A stretch of DNA of 64,000 bases from Gammaproteobacteria bacterium (lineage in GTDB: Bacteria; Pseudomonadota; Gammaproteobacteria; Pseudomonadales; Azotimanducaceae): contig JAAXKB010000037.1 in the NCBI GenBank assembly GCA_012269545.1, positions 74,882-138,881 on the forward strand, given 5' to 3'. A program made the position numbers and the translations under genes. The notes beneath the pieces are model-generated. The model made no database searches and was not told the DNA's origin. It worked only from the letters and a program-made list of their open reading frames with translations. Positions 36,847 through 50,151 of the stretch are shown one piece after another; position 1 is the stretch's first letter, and every line of letters begins with the position of its first letter.

Positions 36847-37536
36847 TTAATCATCGCTCTCCTGCCGGTTGGACAAGCCGATTTTGATCGCGCGGGACGC
36901 AACTGCCCCGGAAAAACCGCGTCTCGCTAGAAACCGCGCCAGACGCCCGCGTTCCTTTTGCTCTCGCTGCCACGCCTCGCGGCGTTCATCGGCGCTGGGA
37001 GCTTCATCACACCCCGCGTGTTCTGCATAGTCTGCCTCTTCATCCGATACAGGCCGTTGATCGAACAGGGTACTTCGAGGCCGGTCCTTGAGCGTTTTCT
37101 TTTCTACTTGCGCAACGGCGTATTCCAGCCAGCGACCTTCATAGGGCTGGAGCAATGCATCAATCAAATCGGAATCCAGTCCGTTTTGCTCCAATTCGCG
37201 AACAATAAACGCCGGGCCATAGCCGCGGGCGACCCGTGACCGGCAAAACGCCTCGCCATAGCGGGTATTGCACACGTAGCCTTGCGACTGCATCTGTGCG
37301 ACCACGTCAGCGACAACTTCCGGCGCAAACCGACGCTCCAGCTTGTTCGAGAGTTCTTTCACGCTGTATTCGCGACCAGCCAGCAACCGGGTCGCGGCAG
37401 CAAAGCACTTTGCTTCGCTGCCTTGATCACTGCTGCTCAGACGGCTTGCTTTGTTTCCGTTGGGGCCGCCTTGGTGACCGCCTTCGGAGCTACCGCTCTC
37501 TTCCCTGAAGAAGCCATCGCTGTGTTGGCCTGTCAT
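36847..37536 (-). CDS. recX: Regulatory protein RecX
   Basis: 229 residues from the ATG at 37536, the first that lies after the recA stop. RecX inhibits RecA filaments. Three-helix repeats are visible (LLAGREYSVKELSNKL, EALA-like AFCRSRVARGYGPAFIVREL, and RLARFLARRGFSGAVASRAI). It is longer than E. coli RecX owing to a low-complexity N-terminus (residues ~1-45) and an acidic insert (~155-190). The recA-recX order is standard. Two short hairpins follow the stop (GCCCC/GGGGC at 36832-36846 and CAGGACC/GGTCCTG near 36773-36792) and may terminate transcription. Confidence 0.9.
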   Translation of the reverse strand: MTGQHSDGFFREESGSSEGGHQGGPNGNKASRLSSSDQGSEAKCFAAATRLLAGREYSVKELSNKLERRFAPEVVADVVAQMQSQGYVCNTRYGEAFCRSRVARGYGPAFIVRELEQNGLDSDLIDALLQPYEGRWLEYAVAQVEKKTLKDRPRSTLFDQRPVSDEEADYAEHAGCDEAPSADERREAWQREQKERGRLARFLARRGFSGAVASRAIKIGLSNRQESDD

Positions 37537-37582
37537 TCGCTGTTCGGTTTCGCAGAACCTCTCACCCCTGCGCCCAACCGCG

Positions 37583-38698
37583 TTACTGGTCCCCGAAGCC
37601 GCTGTCGCCAGGCACTGCATCGCCTGCATCAGCGATTTCCTCGACATTTTGGCTCTCTCCGCCTAGTCCGGGCATCAGCTGCTGGCGAATGCGACCTTCA
37701 ATCTCCTCTTTAAGCTCGGGATGATCGTCAAGGAAGTCCGCTGCGTTCTTACGACCCTGACCAATTCGTTCGCCGTTGTAGGAGTACCAGGCCCCGGACT
37801 TTTCGACCATGTTATGCTCGACACCCAGCTCCAAAATCTCGCCGGTTCGGTGAATACCCTGACCATAGAGAATCTGGAATTCTGTCTGGCGAAATGGCGG
37901 GGCCACTTTGTTCTTCACTACTTTCACCCGGGTTTCGTTGCCCACGACCTCGTCGCCATTCTTCACCGCGCCGATTCGGCGGATGTCCAGTCGCACCGAT
38001 GAGTAAAACTTGAGGGCGTTACCACCGGTTGTGGTTTCCGGGGAGCCGAACATCACGCCGATTTTCATTCGGATCTGATTGATAAAGATCACCAGGGTAT
38101 TTGACTGCTTAATGTTGCCCGTCATCTTTCTCAGCGCCTGACTCATCAGTCTCGCCTGCAACCCCACATGGCTATCTCCCATGTCACCCTCGATTTCGGC
38201 TCGAGGCGTCAGCGCAGCGACGGAGTCAACGATGATGACATCGACTGCCGCAGAGCGGACCAGCATGTCACAGATTTCCAGTGCCTGCTCTCCAGTGTCC
38301 GGCTGGGAAACCAGCATATCGTCTGTATTCACACCCAACGCCTGAGCGTACATAGGATCCAAAGCATGCTCCGCATCGATAAACGCGCAGGTGCCGCCGG
38401 CTTTCTGTGCCTCCGCAATCACCTGCAGCGTCAGGGTTGTTTTACCCGAGGACTCTGGACCATAGATTTCAACCACGCGCCCTTGCGGTAAGCCGCCAAT
38501 ACCTAGAGCAACATCAAGACCCAGAGAACCCGTAGAAATGGACGGTACCTTCACTAACTCTTTGTCGCCCAAGCGCATCATTGAGCCTTTGCCAAACTGG
38601 CGTTCAATTTGCGCCAGCGCAGCACTCAGCGCCCGTTCTTTTTCAGGGCTGCTTTTATCTGCACTTATGCTGGCGGACTTAATGCTTTCTTTAGCCAT
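37583..38698 (-). CDS. recA: Recombinase RecA
   Basis: 371 residues, full length. Walker A GPESSGKT is at 80-87, Walker B is [14 protein letters not shown], and loop L2 reads [31 protein letters not shown]. The C-terminal tail is acidic. Expression is probably controlled by a LexA-type promoter about 215 bp upstream, with a 20-bp tandem repeat array in between. RecX follows. Confidence 0.99.
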   Translation of the reverse strand: MAKESIKSASISADKSSPEKERALSAALAQIERQFGKGSMMRLGDKELVKVPSISTGSLGLDVALGIGGLPQGRVVEIYGPESSGKTTLTLQVIAEAQKAGGTCAFIDAEHALDPMYAQALGVNTDDMLVSQPDTGEQALEICDMLVRSAAVDVIIVDSVAALTPRAEIEGDMGDSHVGLQARLMSQALRKMTGNIKQSNTLVIFINQIRMKIGVMFGSPETTTGGNALKFYSSVRLDIRRIGAVKNGDEVVGNETRVKVVKNKVAPPFRQTEFQILYGQGIHRTGEILELGVEHNMVEKSGAWYSYNGERIGQGRKNAADFLDDHPELKEEIEGRIRQQLMPGLGGESQNVEEIADAGDAVPGDSGFGDQ

Positions 38699-38734
38699 TG
38701 TCTTTCCTCTCTCTGTCTGTTGAGCTGTTGAGCC

Positions 38735-38874
38735 TGTGCTCTCGTCTTTAATTATGTGCTTTCGCTTTTCGTTTTGTGCTTACGCTTTTCGTTTTGTGCT
38801 TAAGCTTTTCGTTTTGTGTTTTCGTCTTTGGTTCTGTGTTCAGCTGTTTGGCACTGTGCCCAGCAGGCTGCAGC
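38735..38874 (+). repeat. 20-bp tandem repeat array upstream of recA
   Basis: The motif TGTG begins at 38735, 38755, 38775, 38795, 38815, 38835 and 38855, an exact 20-bp period. The three central units (38755-38814) differ at only two positions: TGTGCTT, two variable bases, GCTTTTCGTTT. Outer units are degraded. The array lies between recA and its promoter, so it would be transcribed into the recA 5' leader. There are no spacers, so it is not CRISPR. Confidence 0.9.
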
Positions 38875-38912
38875 GTCGATGTTCAGCGACGCTTCGCAGC
38901 GGTTACGGCGGA

Positions 38913-38932
38913 TACTGTATATCCGTTCAGTA
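38913..38932. promoter_or_regulatory. LexA (SOS) box upstream of recA
   Basis: TACTGTATAT followed by CCGTTCAGTA matches the E. coli LexA consensus at 16 of 20 positions. It overlaps the probable recA promoter on the minus strand, consistent with LexA repression. It is 215 bp from the recA start, further than usual. Confidence 0.75.
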
Positions 38933-38942
38933 GTGCTCGCAA
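38914..38942 (-). promoter_or_regulatory. Probable recA promoter
   Basis: On the minus strand TTGCGA (38942-38937) and TACAGT (38919-38914) are separated by 17 bp, each matching four of six consensus positions. The -10 lies within the LexA box. Transcription would start near 38907 and give a leader of about 210 nt containing the 20-bp repeats. Confidence 0.6.
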
Positions 38943-39130
38943 GAGGCACCAACAACATTTCGTCACCCAAATCGGCCCTTACTTTGCGCGACCTCGCGCT
39001 TGTGAGCGAACTCAGCGCCGCCCAGCGGATACGTAAGATCACAAAACTCCGTGATCCCTGTTGACGATTATTTGCCCACTGTAGTTCACTGACCGACCCT
39101 AGGGGCTTTTACTACTTTCGCGGGACCACT

Positions 39131-41809
39131 ATGCCTTCCAACCCACCGTCGTCTAGCCCGGCTGCCTCCAATCCGCCCCCAGAGGATGCCACCAAGATGA
39201 CGCCAATGATGCAGCAATACTTAGGTATTAAGGCCGACCATCCTGACGCGCTATTGTTTTACCGCATGGGTGACTTTTATGAGCTTTTTTTCGACGATGC
39301 AAAAGTCGCCTCCGACCTGCTGGATATAACGCTGACCGCTCGGGGACACACCGGCACAGAACCCATTCCTATGTGCGGTGTTCCCTACCACTCGGCAGAC
39401 GGTTACTTAGCTCGGTTAGTCAAATTAGGACGCAGCGTCGCAATCTGCGAGCAAATCGGTGACCCCGCGACCAGCAAAGGCCCTGTCGAAAGACAGGTTC
39501 AGCGCATTGTCACCCCCGGGACCCTGACCGATGACGCGTTATTGGAAACCAAAACCGACAGTGCGATCGCGGCAATCTTTTTTTCCGGCGAAACCGTCGG
39601 CTTGGCCCTGCTCAACCTTTCCTCAGCACAACTACAGCTGCAGCAATTACGCTCTCCAGACGCCCTGCTTGATGCCATTACCGCCATGCGACCGGCAGAG
39701 ATTTTGCTGCCCCTCAGCCACGCAAGTCATTGGCAGCAGCCGTTATCAAGTTTCGCTGCCGTTACGTGTGTGGACGAGGCCCGCTTTAAACCGCAACAGG
39801 CTGCCGCACTGCTCAGCCAGCATTTCAATCACGACGTGCCCAGAGTTGCCGGCCTAGGCCCCGACTCTCCTTGCCTGATTGCGGGCGAAGCTGCGCTTGC
39901 GTACGCCAAAGGCACCCAGTGTCAGGACTTGAGCTTTCTACAGACCATATCGGTGAAGGAAGATCAGCAATACATCGGTATGGATGCCCAATCCCGGCGC
40001 AATCTGGAAATCGACGTCCGCAGTAACGGCGCCACAGACCACACCCTGCTGAGCCTCATGGACTCAACCGTCACTCCCATGGGCGGTCGACTGCTGCAGC
40101 GTTGGCTACACGAGCCTTTACAGGACACCCGTCAGGTGATGCAGCGTCAACAGTGGGTTAGCGATGCGCTGGACGCTCGGGCCACCGAGGAGATTCGCGG
40201 GCAAATCAAGCCCGTTGGTGACCTTGAGCGTATCTTAACCCGCATCAACTTGGGCTCAGCATCGCCCCGCGATATTGGCAAACTTCGAGACGCATTGGGG
40301 TTGCTGCCGCAGATCAAAGCCGAATTGGCCGAACTCCCCGGCGAGCTCAACCAACAGTTGATCGAAGCATTAGGCGACTTCACCACACTGCACGCAGAAC
40401 TGGTCACAACCTTGGTGGAAGATCCACCGGTTACTCTTCGCGAGGGCGGCGTTTTCGCCCAAGGATTCAACGAGGAACTTGACCAGTTGCGCCGTGTTAC
40501 ATCGCACTCGGCCAACTGGCTGGCGGACCTAGAGCGAGACGAGCGCGAACGCACCGGCATTGCGTCATTAAAAGTCGGCTACAACCGCGTACACGGTTAT
40601 TACATTGAAACCTCAAAATCGGCCAAGGACGACGTGCCTGAAGAGTACATCCGCCGCCAAACGCTAAAAAATGCCGAACGCTATATTACGCCGGCGCTTA
40701 AAGCCTTTGAGGAAGATGCGTTACGCAGCCAGGGCAGGTCTCTGCAGCTCGAACGGACTTTGTTCGGTGATCTCTTAATCCAGCTGGCCGGTAAAGCCTC
40801 TGCTCTGCGAGCGGCGTCCGATGCAATCGCTCAAACCGATGTGCTTGCCTGCCTTGCCGAGCGCGCATACAACCTCGGTTTCAATGCCCCCACCTTTACT
40901 GAGCAGCGCGGGGTTCACATTGAGCAGGGCTGGCATCCGGTGGTTAAAAACAGCTCCAATGACGCCTTTATCTCGAATGACCTGACGCTTGCACCGCAGC
41001 AGAGTATGTTGATCGTGACGGGACCGAATATGGGTGGCAAATCCACTTATATGCGGCAAACCGCCTTAATTTGCCTGCTGGCCTATATTGGTAGCTATGT
41101 CCCAGCTGCTGCCGCCCACCTTGGCCCTATTGATCGGATTTTCACCCGCATTGGCGCTGCTGATGACCTGACGAGTGGTCGTTCAACCTTCATGGTGGAG
41201 ATGACCGAGACAGCACACATTTTGCACAATGCCAGCGCCAACAGCCTCGTGCTGCTGGATGAGATTGGTCGCGGGACCAGCACCTATGATGGTCTCGCTC
41301 TCGCTTGGGCATGCGCGCAAAATCTGGCCGAGCAAAGTCACGCGCTGACACTGTTCGCTACCCATTATTTTGAACTGACCAGCCTGCCATCACGTTGCCC
41401 CAACGTTGGCAATATCCACTTGAGCGCCAAGGAGCACAGGGGCGACATCGTCTTTCTGTATCAAGTGCAAGCCGGCGCTGCGAGCCAAAGCTACGGTATT
41501 CAGGTAGCCAAGCTGGCTGGCGTGCCGAAAAATGTGCTCGACATTGCGCGCGCGCAGCTGCGTGGCTTTGAGCAAAACGCTCTGCGCGGCGAAGCTGCCC
41601 TCAGCGGTCAATCCGATCTCTTCGTCGCAGGCTATGACGCCGATCCTGCCTCCCTCGCGGACGCAGACGACAGTGCCCGGCAGGAGACCGCTACAGCCCT
41701 CATTGACGAACTGAAAAGCCTCGACGTCGACGAGCTGTCGCCCCGTCAAGCATTGGACGTTTTGGATCGCTTGAAGCAGCTTGCGGATGAAGATTTTCCA
41801 AGCGACTAG
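39131..41809 (+). CDS. mutS: DNA mismatch repair protein MutS
   Basis: 892 residues. The mismatch-recognition domain has the GxFYE motif ([14 protein letters not shown]), and the ATPase has Walker [11 protein letters not shown] near residue 632 and [20 protein letters not shown]. The N-terminal ~20 residues are Ser/Pro-rich. The C-terminal dimerisation helices ([20 protein letters not shown]) are complete. It diverges from recA, with no cinA between them. Confidence 0.98.
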   Translation: MPSNPPSSSPAASNPPPEDATKMTPMMQQYLGIKADHPDALLFYRMGDFYELFFDDAKVASDLLDITLTARGHTGTEPIPMCGVPYHSADGYLARLVKLGRSVAICEQIGDPATSKGPVERQVQRIVTPGTLTDDALLETKTDSAIAAIFFSGETVGLALLNLSSAQLQLQQLRSPDALLDAITAMRPAEILLPLSHASHWQQPLSSFAAVTCVDEARFKPQQAAALLSQHFNHDVPRVAGLGPDSPCLIAGEAALAYAKGTQCQDLSFLQTISVKEDQQYIGMDAQSRRNLEIDVRSNGATDHTLLSLMDSTVTPMGGRLLQRWLHEPLQDTRQVMQRQQWVSDALDARATEEIRGQIKPVGDLERILTRINLGSASPRDIGKLRDALGLLPQIKAELAELPGELNQQLIEALGDFTTLHAELVTTLVEDPPVTLREGGVFAQGFNEELDQLRRVTSHSANWLADLERDERERTGIASLKVGYNRVHGYYIETSKSAKDDVPEEYIRRQTLKNAERYITPALKAFEEDALRSQGRSLQLERTLFGDLLIQLAGKASALRAASDAIAQTDVLACLAERAYNLGFNAPTFTEQRGVHIEQGWHPVVKNSSNDAFISNDLTLAPQQSMLIVTGPNMGGKSTYMRQTALICLLAYIGSYVPAAAAHLGPIDRIFTRIGAADDLTSGRSTFMVEMTETAHILHNASANSLVLLDEIGRGTSTYDGLALAWACAQNLAEQSHALTLFATHYFELTSLPSRCPNVGNIHLSAKEHRGDIVFLYQVQAGAASQSYGIQVAKLAGVPKNVLDIARAQLRGFEQNALRGEAALSGQSDLFVAGYDADPASLADADDSARQETATALIDELKSLDVDELSPRQALDVLDRLKQLADEDFPSD

Positions 41810-41876
41810 ACAGTACCAAGCCATTCGTTAAACTACCGCGCTTTTATCCACCGCCTCTGGCAGTTAAGGAATTCAA

Positions 41877-42200
41877 ATGACATTCATCGTTGGTGAGGAC
41901 TGCATTAAGTGCAAGCACACGGACTGTGTCGAAGTCTGTCCGGTCGATTGCTTCTACGAAGGCCCCAACATGTTGGTGATTCATCCGGATGAATGTATTG
42001 ACTGCGCCTTGTGTGAGCCGGAGTGCCCGGTCGACGCGATTTTCGCCGATGACGAAGTGCCTGAGGATCAACTGGTCTTTGTCGAGCTCAATGCCGAACT
42101 GGCAGAACTGTGGCCTAACATTACCGAAATCAAAGATTCTCCAGCGGACGCCAAAGAATGGGAGGGTAAACCGGGCAAGCTTGCCCTGCTGGAACGCTAA
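41877..42200 (+). CDS. fdxA: Ferredoxin FdxA, 7Fe-8S type
   Basis: 107 residues with the [3Fe-4S] and [4Fe-4S] patterns [18 protein letters not shown] and [16 protein letters not shown]. The C-terminal extension is typical of Azotobacter/Pseudomonas ferredoxin I. It is preceded by AAGGA. It follows mutS by 67 bp and converges with nlpD (13-bp gap). Confidence 0.97.
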   Translation: MTFIVGEDCIKCKHTDCVEVCPVDCFYEGPNMLVIHPDECIDCALCEPECPVDAIFADDEVPEDQLVFVELNAELAELWPNITEIKDSPADAKEWEGKPGKLALLER

Positions 42201-42213
42201 CAGGCCTTTGACA

Positions 42214-43020
42214 TCAACGAATCAGGGTTTGCGGATCGATGGGCATGCCCTTGCGTCGAAGCTCGAAATGCAGTGTCTGACCCACGCCCGGTCTGGGTAG
42301 GATTTCAGCTATGACCATACCGCCGTTAATCCGCTGCTGCTCCGCCACCAACATTTTGCCGTTAAAGCTGTAGGCGCTTAGCAATTCGCTGGAGTGCTTG
42401 ACGATCACCAAGCGTTCGAAACCTGCGATGCCGTTGCCTGCATAAACCACCTCTCCGTTACGCGTGTTGCGCACTCTTGCTCTTGACGATATCGCGTAAT
42501 CCAAGCCTTTGTTGTTTTTTCCAAACAGCGCAGTGGGTTTTTGCGGCAGCGGCTGATACCAAGTTTTTGCACCTTGACCTGCCGGTTTCGGCGCTGACTT
42601 TGTTGCCGACCGCGGCGGCTCTGACCGGCGCGCAACCGACGGTTTTGCTGGCTTTGGCGTTGCGACCTGTGGCTTTGGTGCTGCCTTAGGTTTGCCGGGA
42701 GCCTTGGCCACCGTCGCCGTCGCTCGCTTTTGTTGCAGCGTGGGGACATTCTTCTCCTTCAACCCCAGTACTTGGCCGGGATAAATCGTATACGGCGGAC
42801 CAATTTTATTCGCTGCAGCGAGACGGCGATAATCCAAGTCGAAACGCCAAGCGATGGAATACAGCGTATCGCCGCGCACCACTGTGTAGGTGGTTTGATT
42901 GGGCTTGCCCACTGAGCGATCGGTTACCACCGGCGATCCAGGCGCGATACAGCCCGCCAAGCAAACGCTCAGGGATAACACACTCATCCATCGACACACG
43001 CTGACAAACTTTCTTGCCAT
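42214..43020 (-). CDS. nlpD: NlpD-type LysM/LytM lipoprotein
   Basis: 268 residues from the ATG at 43020. The signal peptide ends with lipobox LAGC, and LysM (YTVVRGDTLYSIAWRF) is at about 45-90. A Lys/Ala/Pro linker leads to a LytM/M23-like domain. The metal-binding His/Asp residues are degenerate (NKGLDYA in place of HxGxD), as in NlpD and EnvC, which activate amidases rather than cleave peptidoglycan. It overlaps the DUF368 gene by 1 nt. The usual downstream rpoS is absent. Confidence 0.93.
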   Translation of the reverse strand: MARKFVSVCRWMSVLSLSVCLAGCIAPGSPVVTDRSVGKPNQTTYTVVRGDTLYSIAWRFDLDYRRLAAANKIGPPYTIYPGQVLGLKEKNVPTLQQKRATATVAKAPGKPKAAPKPQVATPKPAKPSVARRSEPPRSATKSAPKPAGQGAKTWYQPLPQKPTALFGKNNKGLDYAISSRARVRNTRNGEVVYAGNGIAGFERLVIVKHSSELLSAYSFNGKMLVAEQQRINGGMVIAEILPRPGVGQTLHFELRRKGMPIDPQTLIR

Positions 43021-43937
43021 CACCGCCGGGCGAATCTGGACAGCAGCCATACGCTGAACCCCCCCGCACTTCCGGCAAGCACTGCGAGCAGCACAAATGC
43101 CTCCCCACCTTCCAGCGCATACTCATTTGGCCAGCGCAAATAAGGAAACAATTCGCTCGCACGGTGTTGTTGGCTGGCACCAAGGGTTTGCCAAGGCCAG
43201 AGCTTCACCAAGGCCGTTGACATAAAACCCGTCAACAGTGCTAACAGCGCATCGTGATAACGATGCAGCAACCACCCCAATACCCTAGTGAAAAGCAGCA
43301 ATCCGCTAGCACAGCCACAAGCCAACACCGTCAAAAACCGCCAGTCCAACGCATTAACCGCAGCAATCACGTCGGTATAAAGGCCCAGCAAGAGCAGTAC
43401 GAAGCTGCCGGAGATACCGGGCAAAATCCACGCACAAACTGCCACCATGCCTGCGAAAAATAGCGCCGTCAGAGAGCCGGAAAAATCTTGCGGGGGCAGA
43501 CTGAGAAACCCAAAGCCCAAAACCAGACCCAAGCCGCCAAAGACCAAGAGGTTACGGAACCTGCGAGCGACGCCGATTTGATAGACAGATACGGCAATGA
43601 CACCGAAGAAAAACGCCCAAAGCACAGGGGCCGCGGCTTCGAGCATGAAGCCGATCAGGCGTGCGAAAATCAGAATTCCTGCGCCCATGCCTGCTGCCAA
43701 CGTCGTCAAGAAACCCAATTGGTGGTGCTGCCAGAAACGTGACGGATGCCTCAGCATGGTCAGCGATCCGGGCCCAAAGGATGCCAGCGCGCCGACCAGA
43801 CGGTAGTAGATGCCGCTGATAAAGGCGATGGTGCCGCCGGAAACACCGGGCACCAGTTCCGCCAAACCCATAAGCACGCCGCGCAAAAAAACGCTTCGAG
43901 TCGAGTCCGATTGGCTTAGGTCGTCGGTTTTTGACAT
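43020..43937 (-). CDS. DUF368 membrane protein, PopT-type undecaprenyl-phosphate transporter
   Basis: 305 residues with about eight or nine membrane helices and the family signature GLAELVPGVSGGTIAFISGIYYRL, repeated in weaker form as WILPGISGSFVLLLLGLY. DUF368 (PopT) proteins, like DedA-family UptA, return undecaprenyl phosphate to the cytoplasmic face for wall and envelope polymer synthesis. The inverted-repeat topology is visible in the two PG(V/I)SG motifs. It sits between pcm and nlpD, both envelope or stress genes. Confidence 0.9.
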   Translation of the reverse strand: MSKTDDLSQSDSTRSVFLRGVLMGLAELVPGVSGGTIAFISGIYYRLVGALASFGPGSLTMLRHPSRFWQHHQLGFLTTLAAGMGAGILIFARLIGFMLEAAAPVLWAFFFGVIAVSVYQIGVARRFRNLLVFGGLGLVLGFGFLSLPPQDFSGSLTALFFAGMVAVCAWILPGISGSFVLLLLGLYTDVIAAVNALDWRFLTVLACGCASGLLLFTRVLGWLLHRYHDALLALLTGFMSTALVKLWPWQTLGASQQHRASELFPYLRWPNEYALEGGEAFVLLAVLAGSAGGFSVWLLSRFARR

Positions 43938-44057
43938 GGCTTACTCAAACTCTCTTTCCCGTTGCCGCTCCGCGCTTCCCCACCGTTGCGACTCAAGCTT
44001 GTGCGTCAGTATGCCGGTTCGTTTTGGCGCAAGAATCGGTGACGGACAATGTGGATA

Positions 44058-44723
44058 CTAGTGTGTAGCCGTACCATTGACCAAGGGAACGAAGTGTACG
44101 GCTTCCAGTATCGTTTCGGTCAGTCCATCATCGGTTCGATCAATCACCTTCAGCAATTGGGACTGATCGGTTCCTACCGGAACAACCATTCGCCCGCCAA
44201 CGGCAAGTTGCTCCATCAGTGCAGCCGGTATCTCGGGCGGTGCGGCGGTAACCAATATGCCATCGAATGGAGCATTTTCCGGCCATCCGGCGTAGCCATC
44301 CCCATAGCGCACCCTGACATTGCGCAACTTCATCGCTGCAAGACGCTCCTGAGCCCGGGGTACAAGGGCTTTGATGCGCTCGATGCTGAACAAGCGTTGA
44401 CACAGGCAGGCTAAGATGGCCGTTTGATAACCCGAGCCTGTGCCTACTTCCAAGACTCGCTCCCGAGGTTGAACATTCAGCAACTGGCTCATCAGAGCAA
44501 CGATAAAGGGCTGGGAAATGGTTTGTCCGTGACCGATGGGCAGAGAGGAGTCTTCGTAGGCGCGATGACTCCATGCCTCGTCGATAAAAATGTGTCGCGG
44601 CACGCTGCCCATGAGCTGCAGCACCGCTTCATCCTCGATGCCCTGCTCGCGCAAACGCGCCACCAGACGATCCCGTGTGCGCTGCGAGGTCATGCCGATA
44701 CCCTGGAGATCGAACTGGCTCAT
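44058..44723 (-). CDS. pcm: Protein-L-isoaspartate O-methyltransferase
   Basis: 221 residues from the ATG at 44723, which overlaps the truD stop by 1 nt; a frame start at 44804 is unlikely. It methylates isoaspartyl residues for protein repair with SAM. Motifs are VPRHIFIDEAW, GQTISQPFIVA, and the SAM motif VLEVGTGSGYQTAIL. surE, normally between truD and pcm, is absent. Confidence 0.96.
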   Translation of the reverse strand: MSQFDLQGIGMTSQRTRDRLVARLREQGIEDEAVLQLMGSVPRHIFIDEAWSHRAYEDSSLPIGHGQTISQPFIVALMSQLLNVQPRERVLEVGTGSGYQTAILACLCQRLFSIERIKALVPRAQERLAAMKLRNVRVRYGDGYAGWPENAPFDGILVTAAPPEIPAALMEQLAVGGRMVVPVGTDQSQLLKVIDRTDDGLTETILEAVHFVPLVNGTATH

Positions 44724-45781
44724 TAATCTGGCTCCAAACTCATATCTTGCAGAGCAAACCACTGCCCTAGCATTACCGTCGCATAAGCGCCAACGGGCAA
44801 ACAAAACGAGACCGCCAAGGTCTCATTTGACAGGTCTTGCTCACAGCACACTGCCCATGGCTGGACCATCAACCTGCGTTCACCTCGATCGACCCCCGCG
44901 TGCTCCAAAGCTTCGCAAACCGCGCCCAAGGACTGCTTCTGGTCAGGGGTTTTGATGGTTTCAAAACTGCGTTGCTGGCGCTGCAAGGCATCGCCCGAAC
45001 AACTGTCTCGTCCCCGTCCCCAAAGCGGCCCCATGGGAATGGACGCAGCGTGGCCCTCACCCGGATCAATCACGTCGCCATCAAGACAGGTGCGCCAACT
45101 GCCATCTGCCACCCGCTGAGCCAAGAGCTCGTTGAACACCCAGCTGCGCAGCACAGACAGATGCCAGCCTCTTTGTTGACGGCTGACCCTGCGCGCGACG
45201 CGTCTGTCTCGCCGATGATTCAGCCAATGTAACGCATCGCCGAGGTTGTGCCGGCCAAAACGCTGAGGACCGAAATAGTTTGGAAAACCCATTTCAATAG
45301 ATTGGGTTAAGGCTGTGGTGTCGATAGGCTGCGCCACGGCTCTTAGCAGAATTTGAAAGCGGTTCGCTTGATGCTCTCCCCGGCGCAGCTTACGCTGGTG
45401 GCGGTGCCAAGCCAAAACTTTGATGCGCTCGTCACCCTCGGCGCGCTCAAGCCTAGGCATGTCTGCCGGTTCTTCAAGGCTGGGCAGGCGTACGCTAAAC
45501 CACTGTCGAGTCACTGCGTGTTTGTCTTTCATGCCGGCGTAGCCAACGTCCAGCTGGGACACATCAAACTGCTTCGCCAGCCAGGCGGCGACTGGGGCCG
45601 TGCTTAAACAGCGCTTTTCGATAAAGAAGTAGCCGTGCTCACCCTCACCGGTAAAGCCTGCATCGAATTCTTCGGTGACCTGCCAATCTTCCGGTTTGAC
45701 CTTCATCTGGGCCTGAAATTTGGTGGCCTTCGGAGGATACAGCGGGGGTCTGTCGACCGCCTGACCAGTTTTTACCGCCAT
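44723..45781 (-). CDS. truD: tRNA pseudouridine(13) synthase TruD
   Basis: 352 residues. TruD makes pseudouridine 13 in tRNA-Glu. The catalytic Asp is in GYAGMKDKHAVTRQWFS. FEILLRAV-like and NYFGPQRFG are the other hallmark motifs. It overlaps ftsB and pcm by 1 nt each. ispF and ispD, which usually lie between truD and ftsB, are missing. Confidence 0.96.
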   Translation of the reverse strand: MAVKTGQAVDRPPLYPPKATKFQAQMKVKPEDWQVTEEFDAGFTGEGEHGYFFIEKRCLSTAPVAAWLAKQFDVSQLDVGYAGMKDKHAVTRQWFSVRLPSLEEPADMPRLERAEGDERIKVLAWHRHQRKLRRGEHQANRFQILLRAVAQPIDTTALTQSIEMGFPNYFGPQRFGRHNLGDALHWLNHRRDRRVARRVSRQQRGWHLSVLRSWVFNELLAQRVADGSWRTCLDGDVIDPGEGHAASIPMGPLWGRGRDSCSGDALQRQQRSFETIKTPDQKQSLGAVCEALEHAGVDRGERRLMVQPWAVCCEQDLSNETLAVSFCLPVGAYATVMLGQWFALQDMSLEPD

Positions 45782-46059
45782 CAGTCTTGGGCTTCCGGAA
45801 TAAGGTAAAATACCTCGCCTTCGCGGACCATGCCCAACTCGCTGCGCGCTCTGGCTTCAAACGCCGCGGAATCGTTCTTTAGCGCCATGACTTCGGCAGT
45901 CATTTTCACGTTGCGTACGGTCAGGGCTTCTGTTCGCTGCTGCTGCTCGGCTTGGCGCGCAGCTAAGGCTTTACGCTCAAAGTAACCCGATTGTCCAAAC
46001 CAGATCTGCTGCTGCAAGGCGAGTAGAATGACAACTAAGATGCCGATGGCGATTTTCAT
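45781..46059 (-). CDS. ftsB: Cell division protein FtsB
   Basis: 92 residues: a short N-terminal membrane helix (about 3-20), then WFGQSGYFE and a coiled coil with periplasmic C-terminus. FtsB forms the divisome complex with FtsQ and FtsL. It follows eno by 24 bp, a conserved neighbour pair. Confidence 0.95.
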   Translation of the reverse strand: MKIAIGILVVILLALQQQIWFGQSGYFERKALAARQAEQQQRTEALTVRNVKMTAEVMALKNDSAAFEARARSELGMVREGEVFYLIPEAQD

Positions 46060-46083
46060 GGTGTCCCTACCCTCACCGTCTGC

Positions 46084-47397
<1,314 letters not shown>

Positions 47398-47412
47398 TCA
47401 GGCTTTGGGTTG

Positions 47413-48249
47413 TTAACTGACCTGATCTTCCAATCTCGGGGACGCCTTCACTGTGGCATCGATGGCCTGTAGCTGTTGCAACAGCTGACCGACAAGCGAC
47501 AGAGGCCAGGAGTTCGGGCCATCGGACTTCGCCTCGGCAGGATTGGGGTGGCACTCCATAAACAGCCCATCGATACCCGCTGCTACAGCAGCTCGCGCTA
47601 GTACCGGCACCATCTCTCGCTGGCCGCCGGATGTGCTGCCTTGTCCGCCCGGCATCTGTACCGAGTGGGTGGCGTCATAGACCACTGGGCATTGGGTCTG
47701 CCGCATGAGGGATAGCGACCGCATGTCAGACACCAGATTGTTGTAACCAAAGCTGGCACCGCGCTCGCAGACCATCACCTGTTTGTTGCCGGTAGAAAGT
47801 GCTTTTTTGGCAACGTGGATCATGTCCAGTGGCGCCAAAAACTGACCTTTTTTGATGTTCACCGGAATGCCCTGCTCACAGACCCGCACGATGAAATTCG
47901 TTTGCCGACAAAGAAATGCCGGGGTCTGCATCACGTCCACGACGCTCGCCACTTCATCCAAGGGCGTGTCTTCGTGGACATCGGTTAAAACCGGCATTTG
48001 CAGCTGAGTTTTCACCTTCTGCAAAATTCTCAGGCCTTCTTCAATCCCGGGTCCGCGATAGCTGTCGATAGACGATCTGTTTGCCTTATCAAAGGAGCTT
48101 TTGAAGATTACGCCAACGCCCAAATCGTCACCGACCTGCTTCAGAGTCTCCGCCGTGCTCATGATCAAACTCTCGGTTTCGATCACGCACGGGCCTGCGA
48201 TCACAAACAAGGGTTGCCCATCACCCACGGTCATATGTCCTAGCTGCAT
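47413..48249 (-). CDS. kdsA: 3-deoxy-8-phosphooctulonate synthase
   Basis: 278 residues. KdsA condenses arabinose 5-phosphate with PEP to give KDO 8-phosphate for lipopolysaccharide. Motifs: [30 protein letters not shown] and [12 protein letters not shown]. It matches the metal-independent class length. It sits between pyrG and eno. Confidence 0.98.
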   Translation of the reverse strand: MQLGHMTVGDGQPLFVIAGPCVIETESLIMSTAETLKQVGDDLGVGVIFKSSFDKANRSSIDSYRGPGIEEGLRILQKVKTQLQMPVLTDVHEDTPLDEVASVVDVMQTPAFLCRQTNFIVRVCEQGIPVNIKKGQFLAPLDMIHVAKKALSTGNKQVMVCERGASFGYNNLVSDMRSLSLMRQTQCPVVYDATHSVQMPGGQGSTSGGQREMVPVLARAAVAAGIDGLFMECHPNPAEAKSDGPNSWPLSLVGQLLQQLQAIDATVKASPRLEDQVS

Positions 48250-48314
48250 GCTTTTACTCTTTTATCCGATTTAGTCACATTCGGTCCCGATGGTTGCACT
48301 ACATCAAACCGCTG

Positions 48315-50036
<1,722 letters not shown>

Positions 50037-50151
50037 TTAGCACTCGTCTTTGAGCATCAAGAAACTGGGCAAGATGGACCGATAATTTAGCAGTTCACCT
50101 CGCCAACCTCAATCGTCCTGATGCACTTAGGCGCGGTTTCAGCAGATTAAT

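Noticed and set aside
38735..38874. CRISPR array
   Set aside because: The repeats are directly contiguous with no spacers, and no cas genes are present.
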